A stretch of 64,000 bases of DNA from Nitrospira sp. BO4. Its GTDB lineage: Bacteria; Nitrospirota; Nitrospiria; Nitrospirales; Nitrospiraceae. The position numbers and the translations under genes are program-made. Numbering within the stretch: the stretch's first letter is position 1; every line of letters starts with the position of its first letter. The stretch covers positions 62,001 through 126,000 of the forward strand of contig JAMPUU010000016.1 of NCBI GenBank assembly GCA_030144965.1, read 5' to 3'. Of this stretch, positions 1 through 9,262 are shown piece after piece. The notes under the pieces were generated by a model. It was not told the DNA's origin, ran no database searches, and was given only the letters and a program-made list of their open reading frames with translations.

Positions 1-143
1 TCATAGGTCGTACCGATGACCTGCTGGACTGATGACAGCATGTGTCGCTCGGATTCATTCAGCACTCCGTCCGCCATGGCAATCGTTTTCATGGCACGTA
101 AACCCCAGTACGCTTGTTCATGATCCGGCATTTTCAGTTCCAT
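1..143 (-). CDS. TerB-like protein, C-terminus beyond window
   Basis: Open reading frame running off the left edge; 47 codons are visible and the frame is still open at base 1. The start ATG (bases 143-141) follows a good ribosome site, AAGGAGGTC. The visible part (AYWGLRAMKTIAMADGVLNE then SERHMLSSVQ) resembles the first helices of TerB-like/tellurite-resistance domains, in which an acidic helix pair with the pattern 'ADG-x3-xxE' is common. That family assignment is an inference from about 45 residues. It lies 47 bp downstream of, and on the same strand as, the lipoprotein gene that ends at 191. A 7-bp-stem hairpin (159-175) sits just before the ribosome site. Confidence 0.5.
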   Translation of the reverse strand, partial: MELKMPDHEQAYWGLRAMKTIAMADGVLNESERHMLSSVQQVIGTTY

Positions 144-158
144 TGTGACCTCCTTGAT

Positions 159-175
159 CGCGATCATCGATCGCG
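159..175 (-). other. Short perfect hairpin before the TerB-like gene
   Basis: CGCGATC / ATC loop / GATCGCG forms a perfect 7-bp stem in the 47-bp gap between the lipoprotein gene and the TerB-like gene, directly ahead of the ribosome site. There is no T-tract, so it is not an obvious terminator. It could be a weak operator or an mRNA processing structure. Confidence 0.25.
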
Positions 176-190
176 TTGGGTTGTTTGGTT

Positions 191-922
191 TCAGAAATGA
201 AGTATGTCCATCCAGCCGGCCTTTGGCTCCACACAGTTCGCGTCACCACGGGTGCCGCAGAGCCGATAAGCGGAGGAGTCAGCCCAATAATTTAGGCTGT
301 TTTTTACATCGCCCCATGAATTGAACACTTCTCTATCGAGCAGGTTTTGCCCGCCGACTCGCCGGTCCACTCCCACTTCGAGTAATTCTCCCGTGACGGC
401 GTCGGTGATTGTGAACTCGGCCGTGACTTCTCCTGCGAATGCAGGTTTCCCCCGTGTCACCGCCCATAAGGTATTCGCTGCTTGGAGTTGCCAGACGGCT
501 TTGGTGAGTACGGCTAGCGTCATCCAAGATTGCTCGGCGTGCGTAATCGACACACGATATCGCATGGTGCCGGCGGTAGGCGTGTCGGTTATTTGATATT
601 GCTTCGACAGATTCTCTCGGAGTTTGGCGTAAAAACTCTCTGTTAATTTCTTGAGGTCGTCGCGTTGTTCGGCGTTGAGTGTCGACACGAAGTCGTCACT
701 GATCACGACCGGCTCAATGAGAATCTTGTCGTATGCGCGCCAGTTGGCCACCGGGTTGCGGTATCCCTTGAGTGCGGCACGATCGTCCTTCACATCGGTA
801 AGCAGCGCCTGATGTTCAGTGATGGGACCGTGTTGTTGAACGTCGCGCGCATGCATGGTGGAGACACAACCTGTCGTGAGTACCGCCAAAGCACCGAAGA
901 GCATCATCTGTGTGGGAACCAT
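191..922 (-). CDS. DUF3313-like lipoprotein
   Basis: 243 residues. The N-terminus is a type II signal peptide with a lipobox (LTTGC; Cys19), so the mature protein should be lipid-anchored in the envelope. The body has the pattern 'NWRAYDKILIEPVVISD' around residues 60-75, then an alpha/beta region, which resembles the DUF3313 family of small lipoproteins of unknown function; this match is by eye. It has its own leader of about 227 bp separating it from the sigma-54 activator gene upstream on the same strand, and that leader contains palindromes and a possible -24/-12 element. No enzymatic motif is visible. Confidence 0.65.
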   Translation of the reverse strand: MVPTQMMLFGALAVLTTGCVSTMHARDVQQHGPITEHQALLTDVKDDRAALKGYRNPVANWRAYDKILIEPVVISDDFVSTLNAEQRDDLKKLTESFYAKLRENLSKQYQITDTPTAGTMRYRVSITHAEQSWMTLAVLTKAVWQLQAANTLWAVTRGKPAFAGEVTAEFTITDAVTGELLEVGVDRRVGGQNLLDREVFNSWGDVKNSLNYWADSSAYRLCGTRGDANCVEPKAGWMDILHF

Positions 923-1116
923 GATCTGTCCTTTCTATGAGTTCGAATGTTGAGTGCCGATGTCGCTGTTGTCTTCGGTGGAGGGTCATAGCAGGAGGCA
1001 TTCCAGTATGGCGGCGCGTACCAGACTCATTCATAAATGATTGAAAGTATGACTGAATATGTGAGTATTTAGGAGATTTGATGGACTGAAGCCGTCGCGG
1101 TGCCGAAAGCCGAAGT

Positions 1117-1148
1117 GCCGAAATATCGGTAATTACCGAAATGTCGGT
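1117..1148. promoter_or_regulatory. Cluster of TCGG/CCGA palindromic sites
   Basis: Just after the stop of the sigma-54 activator there are two near-identical copies of CCGAAATRTCGG. Together they generate a perfect 14-bp palindrome, TCGGTAATTACCGA, at 1126-1139. Each copy can also fold as a 5-bp hairpin (ACCGA/TCGGT). The arrangement could be a tandem operator, or paired hairpins ending the activator transcript. There is no T-tract. Confidence 0.35.
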
Positions 1149-1149
1149 A

Positions 1150-4100
1150 CTAGGGCCGGCGAGAGATTCCGAGCTTGATCATCTTCGATTGGAGAGTGGA
1201 TCGCTTCATGCCGAGCAGGGTCGCTGCACCGGATGGACCGGCTATCACCCAATTGGATTCCTGGAGGGCACGCAGAATATGATCGCGTTCCGCCTCGTGC
1301 AGCGTCGCAACCGCTGACGGACTCTCGCGTGCTGCAATCTTGAGTTCACCAAGCGGGACGGTCAACTCGGTGCCTTGGGAGAGAATCACGGCGCGCTCGA
1401 TGAGATTTTCCAGTTCACGAACGTTGCCTGGCCAACGATACCGACAGAGGGCATCCATCGTATCGGAGGGAATCCGTTCGACGCGCTTTTCCATTTGGCG
1501 TGAGAGCCGCTGCGTAAAGTAGCGGACGAGGAGTGGAATATCTCCGGCTCGCTCACGAAGCGAAGGACTCACGATAGGAAACACATTCAGGCGGTAATAG
1601 AGATCGCTGCGAAACTGCTTCTGCTCCACCATCTCCAGAAGATCGCGGTTGGTGGCTGCAAGCAACCGGACCTTGACTTTAATGGTTCTCGTGCTGCCGA
1701 GTCGTTCAAATTCCTGTTCCTGCAGGACGCGAAGCAGCTTCGACTGCAGTTCCAGGGGAATGTCTCCCACCTCATCGAGAAATAAGGTTCCACCGTCCGC
1801 GAGTTCGAATCGCCCGACTTTCGTGGCAATTGCTCCGGTAAAGGCGCCTTTCTCGTGACCGAATAACTCACTTTCGAGTAATCCCGTGGGAATTGCCGCG
1901 CAGTTCAGCTTGACGAAGGTTCCTTCCCGCCGCTTGCTCCGATCATGGATGGCTCGGGCGAGCAATTCCTTGCCTGTGCCGGTCTCGCCCAGAATCAGGA
2001 CCGTGGAATCGGTGGGCGCCACAATTCCCACCTGCTTCAGTACCTGCTTGATTGGAGCGCTCTCGCCGACGATCTCTTCAAAATCGCTTCGAATCTCATC
2101 TTCGAGATAAAGCTTCTCCTGCGCAAGCTTATCCTTTAAGTCGGCAATCTGGCCATATGCGACGGCATTTTCAATTGCGATGGCCACTTGCGTGCCGAAC
2201 TGCATCAAGAAATCGACCTCCTCCGCCGTGTAGGCGATCTCCTCCTTTCTCCCCAATCCCATATTTCCGAGGACTTGCCCACGGTGGAGCAGAGGTACGA
2301 TACAGCCGCCGACGATCCCCAGGTCCTGCAGAACTTTTGCCTCCCTCGGAAACTCGCTTGAGTCAAGCCGGGCAGCGACTATAGGTGTCCCTGACCGAAA
2401 CACCTTGCCTTCAAGTGTCCCCTCCACGGGTTGCCACTGGTTGTCCGGCAGGGTCCAGCGGCTGTCGAAAAAATCCATGACGTACGTTTGAAGCTGAGTC
2501 CGTTCCGGATTAGGCAGATGAACTGTCACGAGATCGCATTGCATGACCCGGCGGACACCGGCCACGGTCGCTTGAAGGAGATCGCGAAGTTCCAAGTTGG
2601 ACGTCAAATTGTTCGCCACGTCGATGAGCAACCGCAGCCGATCGCGTTCTTTCATGAATTGCCGTTTCGCAGCCTGTGCGCTCTCGAAATTCAACGTGTT
2701 CTCGACCGCGATCGCGACCTGCGTCCCGATATTGCCGAGCAACTCTGCATCTTGCTCGCTGAACGCATTCTCGCTAAGACTCACCACGCTGAGCGTACCC
2801 AATGCTCGCCCGTGCGCAAGGAGGGGAACCGCACAGCCGGATTTTAATCCTGCCGCTGCCCCCCGTTTGACGACCTCCGCAGAAAACTCTACAAGGCTCA
2901 ATTTCTTGATAAGAACCGGCTTTTGAGAAGTGAATGCCATCCCTTCCGGGGTTCCTTCTAGCGGAATAGGATCGCCGATCCCACCAAACCCTTGATTGCT
3001 CGGGAAATCCAATGAATGGCCTCGCAGCTGGTTGGTGGCGGCATCATAAATACAAAATGCTGCGAGATCGTGAGGGATGACGCGATGGAGGCACGCTGAG
3101 ATCGACTTGAGAAGTTCTCCCAAATCGAGTTGCGAGACCACAGCGTTGTTTATTTCCAACATGAGCCGCTCACGCTCAAATCGGCGTTGTGCCTCCTCCT
3201 CTGCCTGGCGTGCACGTTCGAAGTTCAGCGCATTTTCCGTCGCAATGGCAATCTGGTCTGCGATCTGACAGAGCAACTGCTGACTTTCTTTAGGGAACGC
3301 GTCCTCCCGAAAACTGAGAAGACCCAGCACGCCGAGTTTGCGGCCCTGCATGATCAGCGGCACACAGCCGCCGGCATTGAACCCGTGATCATAAAAACGT
3401 CGTTTGGATTCAGGGAAGGCCTCTGCCTCACTAGCGCGATTGATGAGGATGGGTCGGCCCGAAGTGAGAGCCAGGCCGCCGATGCTGCCTTCGGCCGGAA
3501 TCGTCGCCCCTGCTTCCATCGGCGGTATCGTATCCGGCAAGTCGTAATAATAGACTCGAAAACACGCCGACTCTGGCTCATAAAGCGAGAGGCCCACGGC
3601 ATTGATTTCTAAAGCTTCGCAGAGGGAAGAAGAAATGACCCGTACCAGTTCTCGCAAATCGAGTTGCGAGACGACAGCGTTATTGATTTCCAACATCAGC
3701 CGCTCACGCTCGAACCTGCGTCTCGCGTCCTCCTCTGCCTGGTGCGCACGCTCGAAGTTCAGAGTGTTTTCAACCGCAACGGCGACTTGCTTGGCGACCT
3801 GTTGCAGGAAGTCGAGCTCCGCTCCTTCATAGTGATGTTCCTCCTTGCTCCCAACTCCCATCGCGCCTAGCCGTCGGCGTGCGGTTGTGAGCGGAACCAC
3901 GCAGAACGATTTGATGCCAGCCAGCCGAACCATCGGCATCACTTTGGGAAATCGAGTTTCTTGGTCGACGTTCGTGCAGACAAGAGGCTCCTGATGTTGC
4001 AAGACCCACCCACCTGGAACATCCTCGACGGGTTGTTCCATTCCTGGAGCGAGCGGGCCTGGTCCCACGTGCTCAAGGATATGCATCTGCAGCGTATTAC

Positions 4101-4284
4101 GATCAGGGTTATGCAACGCCATGGAAATGGATGAGCAAGTGATGATTCGAGGCAGGCGTTGGAGAAGATCGCGGAACAGCCCGGCCAAGTCGTGGTGTAC
4201 CGCGATGGACTCTGTAACTTCGAGGAGGGCGCGATACTGAGCCGGCTCAGATCCGATGATGGCCCCTGGTAATCGCTCATTCAT
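1150..4284 (-). CDS. Sigma-54-dependent activator with four GAF domains
   Basis: 1044 residues. Four consecutive GAF-type sensor modules occupy roughly residues 15-735. They are followed by an AAA+ sigma-54 interaction domain with Walker A GETGTGK (766-772), the sigma-54 contact loop GAFTGA (813-818), Walker B '[11 protein letters not shown]', and a C-terminal Fis-type helix-turn-helix (about 1000-1044, '[17 protein letters not shown]'). The architecture is that of FhlA/NifA-like enhancer-binding proteins in which GAF domains sense a small molecule or redox state. The linkers before GAF2 and GAF3 share an almost identical stretch ([19 protein letters not shown]), pointing to internal duplication. 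There is no receiver domain. Its ligand and target genes are unknown; the lipoprotein gene immediately downstream is one candidate. Confidence 0.9.
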   Translation of the reverse strand: MNERLPGAIIGSEPAQYRALLEVTESIAVHHDLAGLFRDLLQRLPRIITCSSISMALHNPDRNTLQMHILEHVGPGPLAPGMEQPVEDVPGGWVLQHQEPLVCTNVDQETRFPKVMPMVRLAGIKSFCVVPLTTARRRLGAMGVGSKEEHHYEGAELDFLQQVAKQVAVAVENTLNFERAHQAEEDARRRFERERLMLEINNAVVSQLDLRELVRVISSSLCEALEINAVGLSLYEPESACFRVYYYDLPDTIPPMEAGATIPAEGSIGGLALTSGRPILINRASEAEAFPESKRRFYDHGFNAGGCVPLIMQGRKLGVLGLLSFREDAFPKESQQLLCQIADQIAIATENALNFERARQAEEEAQRRFERERLMLEINNAVVSQLDLGELLKSISACLHRVIPHDLAAFCIYDAATNQLRGHSLDFPSNQGFGGIGDPIPLEGTPEGMAFTSQKPVLIKKLSLVEFSAEVVKRGAAAGLKSGCAVPLLAHGRALGTLSVVSLSENAFSEQDAELLGNIGTQVAIAVENTLNFESAQAAKRQFMKERDRLRLLIDVANNLTSNLELRDLLQATVAGVRRVMQCDLVTVHLPNPERTQLQTYVMDFFDSRWTLPDNQWQPVEGTLEGKVFRSGTPIVAARLDSSEFPREAKVLQDLGIVGGCIVPLLHRGQVLGNMGLGRKEEIAYTAEEVDFLMQFGTQVAIAIENAVAYGQIADLKDKLAQEKLYLEDEIRSDFEEIVGESAPIKQVLKQVGIVAPTDSTVLILGETGTGKELLARAIHDRSKRREGTFVKLNCAAIPTGLLESELFGHEKGAFTGAIATKVGRFELADGGTLFLDEVGDIPLELQSKLLRVLQEQEFERLGSTRTIKVKVRLLAATNRDLLEMVEQKQFRSDLYYRLNVFPIVSPSLRERAGDIPLLVRYFTQRLSRQMEKRVERIPSDTMDALCRYRWPGNVRELENLIERAVILSQGTELTVPLGELKIAARESPSAVATLHEAERDHILRALQESNWVIAGPSGAATLLGMKRSTLQSKMIKLGISRRP

Positions 4285-4447
4285 AGCGACGACGTGGTTG
4301 CCTGTTCGGAGCGTTGAGAAGCAGGCGGTGTAGCCTTACCGGGATACTCAAAATAGCCGCCGGTATGGTAAGGAAGACCTGGCTCCAGGTCAACTCCGGA
4401 CAGAGCGCCGGTAGGTCGTTGATCGTCAACCCGCGGCCACCGTTCGT

Positions 4448-4915
4448 TTACATCCGCTTTTCTTCCAAGTCGTATACATCGAACCAGACATAGACAGGGC
4501 GATGGCTGGGGACAAACTTGGGGATGTAGTCCTCCAAATACTCTTGCGCCTGGAGCGTCATCTCGCTGAGCCGCATGTCGCGCATCTTGTTGTTCCATTT
4601 CAGAACGTCATCGGGATTCTGCACTTTGGAGTGCTTGCCGATCCAGTCGGCCAGTTCGCTATCTGCGGCTCCTGTCGCGACGACGTCTTTGAGCTGCTCC
4701 GGCGTGATGCCGGTGAACGCAAACCACTGTCCGGCCAATGAGCAGGGCCAATAGTTGTATTCGCCGTTCATGCCCAGCAAGAACGCCCGGCACTTGTCGA
4801 CGGAACGGGCCGCGATCACGTAGCCGCCGAGCTTTTCGCGCGGACTGCGGGGATAGCCTTTGCGAAGATCTTTGGCCAGCGCCTTTACTTTCTCAAGATC
4901 GGTCCTCATCAACAT
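4448..4915 (-). CDS. DUF5069 family protein
   Basis: 155 residues, soluble. The N-terminal sequence 'LRKGYPRSPREKLGGYVIAA' followed by 'RSVDKCRAFLLG' matches the conserved opening of DUF5069 proteins, a small family of unknown function found in several bacterial phyla. The start (ATG at 4915) has an AGGAGAATGTTG-type site. The usual family pattern includes the 'R-x2-DK-x-RA' helix seen here at about residues 37-44. It is flanked on the same strand by the sigma-54 activator downstream and an antiporter upstream, with gaps of 85 to 165 bp, so an operon is not evident. Confidence 0.75.
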   Translation of the reverse strand: MLMRTDLEKVKALAKDLRKGYPRSPREKLGGYVIAARSVDKCRAFLLGMNGEYNYWPCSLAGQWFAFTGITPEQLKDVVATGAADSELADWIGKHSKVQNPDDVLKWNNKMRDMRLSEMTLQAQEYLEDYIPKFVPSHRPVYVWFDVYDLEEKRM

Positions 4916-5000
4916 TCTCCTTTCTCTGTTCCTGGCAGCCGGGTAACATTCTCATTTCGGCGTGAGACAGCCTCATGTCAAACCCAAGGGTTCCGGCGCA

Positions 5001-6611
5001 TCAGCCGGCAAAGCGCCGATCTCCCAAGCCCAGGCGGACCGATTCTACATCGAGCTCATGTTCCAATCGGTGCAGCAGCTCGTCGCTGATGGTGCCATCA
5101 TTGCGCAGCTTGATCAACGCGAGTCGTTCGGCGCTTATGGTTTCATGCCGGAGCAGTCGAAACGCCTCAGCCACTTCGTTTGTGCAATCGGAATCAACCG
5201 GACCGGTCGGCTCATAGCGTTGAAGCCGTTGCTGATAATGTGTGTGCAACCGGTCAAGGTGATCCGGCATGACTCGATCATCATCGGCGAATGTCTCCAA
5301 ACGAGTCAATGCGGCTTTAGCGGCGTGCGCGCGTGCCCCCATTTCCTCATGTTCGAGACTCCGGTCTTCTTCCAGTTTCAAGGCGCGGATCAAGGGGGCA
5401 AGGGAGAGACCTTGCAGAACGAGCGTGGCAAGAATCACCGAGAAGCTGAGTAAGATGATTTCCGCTCGGAACGGGAAGGAAGTTCCGGCGGTTGTGGTCA
5501 CGGGCAATGCAAGAGCGGCCGCCAACGTAACGATTCCACGCATCCCGGTCCATCCTACGATCAGCAGATGTGGCCATGGCGGCATGGGATCGCGACGGCG
5601 AAGCGACGGGCTGACGAGTCGCGGCACGATGGCTCCCAAGGGAACCCAGAGCAGACGAACCACGATCACGGTGACGCTGATCACCACCCCGGTAAAGGCG
5701 AGGGGTGCAAACTGATCGGCTGGGATTGTCTCGCTCAGCGTTCTCAGTTGAAGCCCGATAAGAATAAAGATGACGCCGTTCAAGATGAACACCAGCAGTT
5801 CCCAAACGGCCCGTCCTTGAATGCGGGTGATTGGCGCTACGTCCGCGCTAAAATGCTGCCGCAGATACAGCCCGCCAGCGACGCAGGCCAATACAGCGGA
5901 GGAGTGCACTTGTTCGGCCATCACCCAAGCTATGTAGGGGGCCAACAGTGTGACGGCAATTTCGGTGAGGCTGTCGGTCGTCAATTGTCTAAGGACCAAT
6001 CGCGCCATTAGACCGACCGCCAGACCGACGAGAATGCCACCGAGTCCGGCCAACACGAACTGGAGAAGCGTGTCGCGAAGGATGAATGTTCCGCTTGCCG
6101 CTGCCGCAACGGCGGTCCGGTAGAGGATCAGCGCGGTTGCATCATTCACCAGGCTTTCGCCTTCCAAAATCGTCACGAGGCGGTTGGGGATGCCCAAACG
6201 CTTGGCGATGGCCGTTGCCGAGACTGCATCCGGGGGCGAAACAATGGCTCCCAGGGCTATAGCTTCCGCCCAGCCTATTCCCGGCAACGCGACGTGAGCC
6301 ACGGCGGCGACCGCCGCTGTCGTCGCCAACACCAAGCCGACCGCAAGCATTGAGATCGGGCGGATATTGTTTCGAAATTCACGAAGGGACGTAAAATAAG
6401 CGGCCGCCCAGAGGATTGGCGGCAGGAAGACCAAGAATACAAGATCGGGATCCAGGTGGACGGCCGGAAGACCCGGTATCAAACCCAGTATCAAACCGCC
6501 GATGACGAGCAGAATCGGATACGGAATCAGGAGCTTATGCGCAGCCGTCGTCAGCGCTAGGACCGCCGTCAGTAGGAGAATGATAGTCTCAATTTGATGC
6601 AACCCTCCCAT
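5001..6611 (-). CDS. Na+/H+ antiporter, CPA1 type
   Basis: 536 residues from the ATG at 6611, which follows AGGAGCACCACG; a longer frame upstream has no ribosome site. The first ~430 residues are a run of about 12 hydrophobic segments of the NhaP/YjcE-like monovalent cation:proton antiporter family. A typical core 'GAIVSPPDAVSATAIAKRL' followed by 'EGESLVNDATALIL' contains the proton/cation-binding acidic residues of transmembrane segments 5 and 6. A cytoplasmic tail of about 100 residues is rich in charged helices ('RSLEHEEMGARAHAAKAALT'). The role should be pH/Na+ homeostasis. It is preceded on the same strand, 106 bp away, by the pirin gene. Confidence 0.85.
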   Translation of the reverse strand: MGGLHQIETIILLLTAVLALTTAAHKLLIPYPILLVIGGLILGLIPGLPAVHLDPDLVFLVFLPPILWAAAYFTSLREFRNNIRPISMLAVGLVLATTAAVAAVAHVALPGIGWAEAIALGAIVSPPDAVSATAIAKRLGIPNRLVTILEGESLVNDATALILYRTAVAAAASGTFILRDTLLQFVLAGLGGILVGLAVGLMARLVLRQLTTDSLTEIAVTLLAPYIAWVMAEQVHSSAVLACVAGGLYLRQHFSADVAPITRIQGRAVWELLVFILNGVIFILIGLQLRTLSETIPADQFAPLAFTGVVISVTVIVVRLLWVPLGAIVPRLVSPSLRRRDPMPPWPHLLIVGWTGMRGIVTLAAALALPVTTTAGTSFPFRAEIILLSFSVILATLVLQGLSLAPLIRALKLEEDRSLEHEEMGARAHAAKAALTRLETFADDDRVMPDHLDRLHTHYQQRLQRYEPTGPVDSDCTNEVAEAFRLLRHETISAERLALIKLRNDGTISDELLHRLEHELDVESVRLGLGDRRFAG

Positions 6612-6717
6612 CGTGGTGCTCCTTAAAGACAGCGGCCTGCGTTCCCGTCTCCGGCATAGTGCCTTGGGCACACACAGTCAGTGCAACCGCCGTAGCCCTC
6701 ATTCGAGAGTCCTGTGG

Positions 6718-7467
6718 TCACACCTCTAGCGCCCGATCAGTCTCCCAGATCAAGATTTCCGCTCCATGAGTCTTCCCGGCTGTCAGCCGTCTGACTCCGG
6801 CTGCGGTGAGCCGCGCTTCATCGCCGGCTTCCAAATGCCCTGCGCCTTCCAGTTCCGCAGAGTCCTTTGTCACAAACAGATGAATGTACGGGGCATCGGG
6901 AACCTGCGCTGCCTCTCCGGGCCTAAGCTTTCCGCCCCACAGCACGGCTCCTTTCTGTCTGATCGAAATGGCGGCTTGGTGCCCTCGTCCGGAGGCGATT
7001 GGAACGAGCCCTCCTTTGTTCAACTGTCCGTTGATGTCGAGCTGCTCATAGCCAGGCTTTATACTCTCCTGATCAGGTGGCACCCACATTTGGATGAAGT
7101 GGACGTCCTTCTCGCCTTGCGGATTCATCTCGGAGTGCCAAATTCCGGTTCCGGCGCTCATCCGCTGGGCCAACCCCGGATAGATGATCCCGCTGTGACC
7201 TTCCGAGTCCTTATGCTCCAGTTCTCCGTCCAGAACCCAGGTCACGATCTCCATGTCTCGATGGGGATGAGTACGGAACCCGGTGTTCGGCTTGACCACA
7301 TCATCGTTGTGCACCAACAGCAAGCCATGGTGCGTGTTGGTCGGATCGTAATGATGCGAGAAACTAAAGCTGTGCCGAGAATCCAACCAGCCTGCTTGAG
7401 TATGGAAGCGTTCCTGTCCGCGACGGATTTTCACCGCTGTCTTCGTCGCCTGCGTATCTCTGATCAT
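6718..7467 (-). CDS. Pirin family protein
   Basis: 249 residues from ATG 7467, chosen because GGAAAGGAGCGGGGCC lies directly upstream; an in-frame ATG 36 bp earlier has no such site. Bicupin of the pirin/YhhW family: the N-terminal cupin carries the iron ligands in 'FRTHPHRDMEIVTWVLDG', and further on 'GTGIWHSEMNP'. Pirins such as E. coli YhhW have quercetin 2,3-dioxygenase activity; others act as redox-sensing regulators. The gene is divergent from an HxlR-type regulator (7620), a recurrent pairing that suggests control of pirin by that regulator in response to electrophile or quinone stress (inference). Confidence 0.88.
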   Translation of the reverse strand: MIRDTQATKTAVKIRRGQERFHTQAGWLDSRHSFSFSHHYDPTNTHHGLLLVHNDDVVKPNTGFRTHPHRDMEIVTWVLDGELEHKDSEGHSGIIYPGLAQRMSAGTGIWHSEMNPQGEKDVHFIQMWVPPDQESIKPGYEQLDINGQLNKGGLVPIASGRGHQAAISIRQKGAVLWGGKLRPGEAAQVPDAPYIHLFVTKDSAELEGAGHLEAGDEARLTAAGVRRLTAGKTHGAEILIWETDRALEV

Positions 7468-7563
7468 GGCCCCGCTCCTTTCCGGCGATCCCTGCATCGC
7501 CACTTTGATCTTGGTTCGTCACACCCGATTCTGTATAAGACGGATCGCGACCAAAACAAGACG

Positions 7564-7587
7564 GCACCATTCGGTGCGGCAGGCACC
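7564..7587. promoter_or_regulatory. Alternating GCACC/GGTGC half-sites in the pirin-hxlR gap
   Basis: In the divergent intergenic region, GCACC (7564-7568), GGTGC (7573-7577) and GCACC (7583-7587) form two overlapping inverted repeats. HxlR dimers bind inverted repeats in such gaps, so this is a plausible operator controlling both genes. The assignment rests only on position and symmetry. Confidence 0.35.
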
Positions 7588-7619
7588 AACTGGATACCGA
7601 GCGGTGTAATGGAGAGCCG

Positions 7620-7934
7620 ATGGCCAAGAAACGGACATGCCCGGCGGAATCGACGGTCGAACTCATCGGCGGCCGGTGGAAGATCGTCATTCTGTGGTAC
7701 CTCTTCCGGGGCGTCAAACGCTTTTCCGAGCTGCAACGGGCGCTCACCGGAATTACGCAGAAGGTATTGACGCAACAGCTCAGGGACATGGAGCGGGATG
7801 GCATCGTAACACGGACCGTCTACGCCCAAGTTCCTCCCAAAGTCGAGTACTCGGTCACGCCCATGGGTTTAAGTCTCAAACCCGTCGTAGAGGCCATGCA
7901 CCAATGGGGAGTTGATCACAGACCTCCCGAATAA
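7620..7934 (+). CDS. HxlR family transcriptional regulator
   Basis: 104 residues, a single winged helix-turn-helix domain. Diagnostic features are the N-terminal Cys ('TCPAESTVELIGGRWKIVIL'), the 'GVKRFSELQRALTGITQKVL' recognition region and the wing 'VPPKVEYSVTPMG'. HxlR/MarR-like proteins with a Cys near the N-terminus (Cys7) often sense electrophiles or disulfide stress through that residue. The gene is divergent from pirin, with the two starts separated by about 150 bp holding a candidate operator. Confidence 0.9.
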   Translation: MAKKRTCPAESTVELIGGRWKIVILWYLFRGVKRFSELQRALTGITQKVLTQQLRDMERDGIVTRTVYAQVPPKVEYSVTPMGLSLKPVVEAMHQWGVDHRPPE

Positions 7935-8005
7935 GCCGACGGCGGGACGGTCATCTTGTACTGCATCATGATCGTGGTATTGAGCAGTCTATAAATCGGG
8001 CGCGC

Positions 8006-8036
8006 GTCTGGCCGAAGCGGAACGCTTCGGCCAGAC
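8006..8036. terminator. Strong hairpin between convergent genes
   Basis: A perfect 13-bp stem (GTCTGGCCGAAGC / GCTTCGGCCAGAC) with a 5-nt loop lies between the convergent HxlR and alcohol dehydrogenase genes. The T-tract is absent on both strands, so efficiency is uncertain, but position and stability fit a bidirectional terminator. Confidence 0.6.
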
Positions 8037-8048
8037 ATCCTGCAAGCG

Positions 8049-9068
8049 TTACGCATTCATAGTGAGGACAGCACGGAACCGCACCTCGCTCCTCATCATC
8101 TGCTGATAGGCCTCACCTGCCCGGGCCAGTGGGTAGCATTGGATCATGGGGCGCACTCCAGCGTGTGTGCTGAAGCGCAACGTATCCTCGGAATCTTTGG
8201 CCGTGCCGGAGGGCCAACCTTGGATGGAGGTGCGCTTCAGGATCAGCGTGGCGGCGTTGACCGTAATGGGGTCGCCTGGGGCTGCCACGACCAACAACGT
8301 GCCGCTGGGGCTCAACCCCTCCAATAGTGCCGAGATCCCTTTGCCGTCAGGAGCTGTGGCCAGGATGACCCTTGCTCCACCCAGTTGTTGCAGTGCTTCG
8401 GCTGGATTGGCCGAGGCCGCATCGATGTAATGCCCGGCCCCCAGTCTTTTCGCCAGAGGTTCCTTGTCTTTCCCTCGGCCGATGGCGACTGTCATAAATC
8501 CCATCTTGGCTGCATACTGCACTCCCAAGTGTCCCAGTCCTCCGATCCCCTGCACAGCGACGAGGTCACCGGCTCGCGCTCCACTGTTCCGGAGGCTGTT
8601 AAACGTGGTAATGCCGGCGCAGAGCAGTGGGGCGGCCTCCTCCGCCGCCAGTTCATCCGGCAAGAGCGCCACAGCTTCCACCGGCACGACGAGGTAGTCG
8701 GCCCATCCTCCGTCGTAGCTGATGCCACAGATCTGCCCGAAACGGCAGAGAATGAAATCGCCGCGGCGGCATGATTCGCAACGGCCGCAGTGCCCGCCAT
8801 GCCATCCGACTCCGACCCGTCGCCCTTGTTTCCACCCCGTGACGTTTGGTCCGGCCTTGTCGATCCGTCCCGCGACCTCATGGCCGGGAATGCGGGGATA
8901 TTGAAGTCCCGGCCAGTAGCCTTCTTTTACAAACATGTCGCTATGGCAAACCCCGCAAGCCTCAACCTTGATTCGAACCTGCCCTGGACCGGGTTCCGGA
9001 ACCTCGCGCTCGACGACCTCCCACTCACCGCCGGGTTTACTCGCTTGTACCGCTTGCATCCGAGCCAT
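8049..9068 (-). CDS. Zinc-dependent alcohol dehydrogenase
   Basis: 339 residues, the usual length for class-AdhA/AdhT medium-chain dehydrogenases. Visible features: catalytic zinc site 'CGVCHSD' and 'PGHEVAG'; structural zinc cysteines in 'CGRCESCRRGDFILC'; and the Rossmann NAD(P) motif 'GIGGLGHLGVQYAAKMG' at about 175-190. It should oxidise primary alcohols or reduce aldehydes in the cytoplasm. It stands alone on the minus strand, with AGGAGGTACATC in front of the start. Substrate cannot be read from sequence. Confidence 0.88.
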   Translation of the reverse strand: MARMQAVQASKPGGEWEVVEREVPEPGPGQVRIKVEACGVCHSDMFVKEGYWPGLQYPRIPGHEVAGRIDKAGPNVTGWKQGRRVGVGWHGGHCGRCESCRRGDFILCRFGQICGISYDGGWADYLVVPVEAVALLPDELAAEEAAPLLCAGITTFNSLRNSGARAGDLVAVQGIGGLGHLGVQYAAKMGFMTVAIGRGKDKEPLAKRLGAGHYIDAASANPAEALQQLGGARVILATAPDGKGISALLEGLSPSGTLLVVAAPGDPITVNAATLILKRTSIQGWPSGTAKDSEDTLRFSTHAGVRPMIQCYPLARAGEAYQQMMRSEVRFRAVLTMNA

Positions 9069-9262
9069 GATGTACCTCCTATCTCAACGTTCAAATGGGA
9101 GCGAGCTCCGATCGAGTCGGAGCATTGCAAGAGATCGCCTGAATCTGGGTAGAGACGTCTGCATGCCGACCCGTATGCGTGTTAAGTGAGTATGACCGAT
9201 CGATGATCGTGGCTCAAGATTGGATGCCAGCCGTGCCACTATCAATAGGCTCTATTGTGTGG

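Noticed and set aside
4281-4598. Open frame antiparallel or out of frame to the DUF5069 gene
   Set aside because: Shadow of the DUF5069 coding sequence with no independent support.
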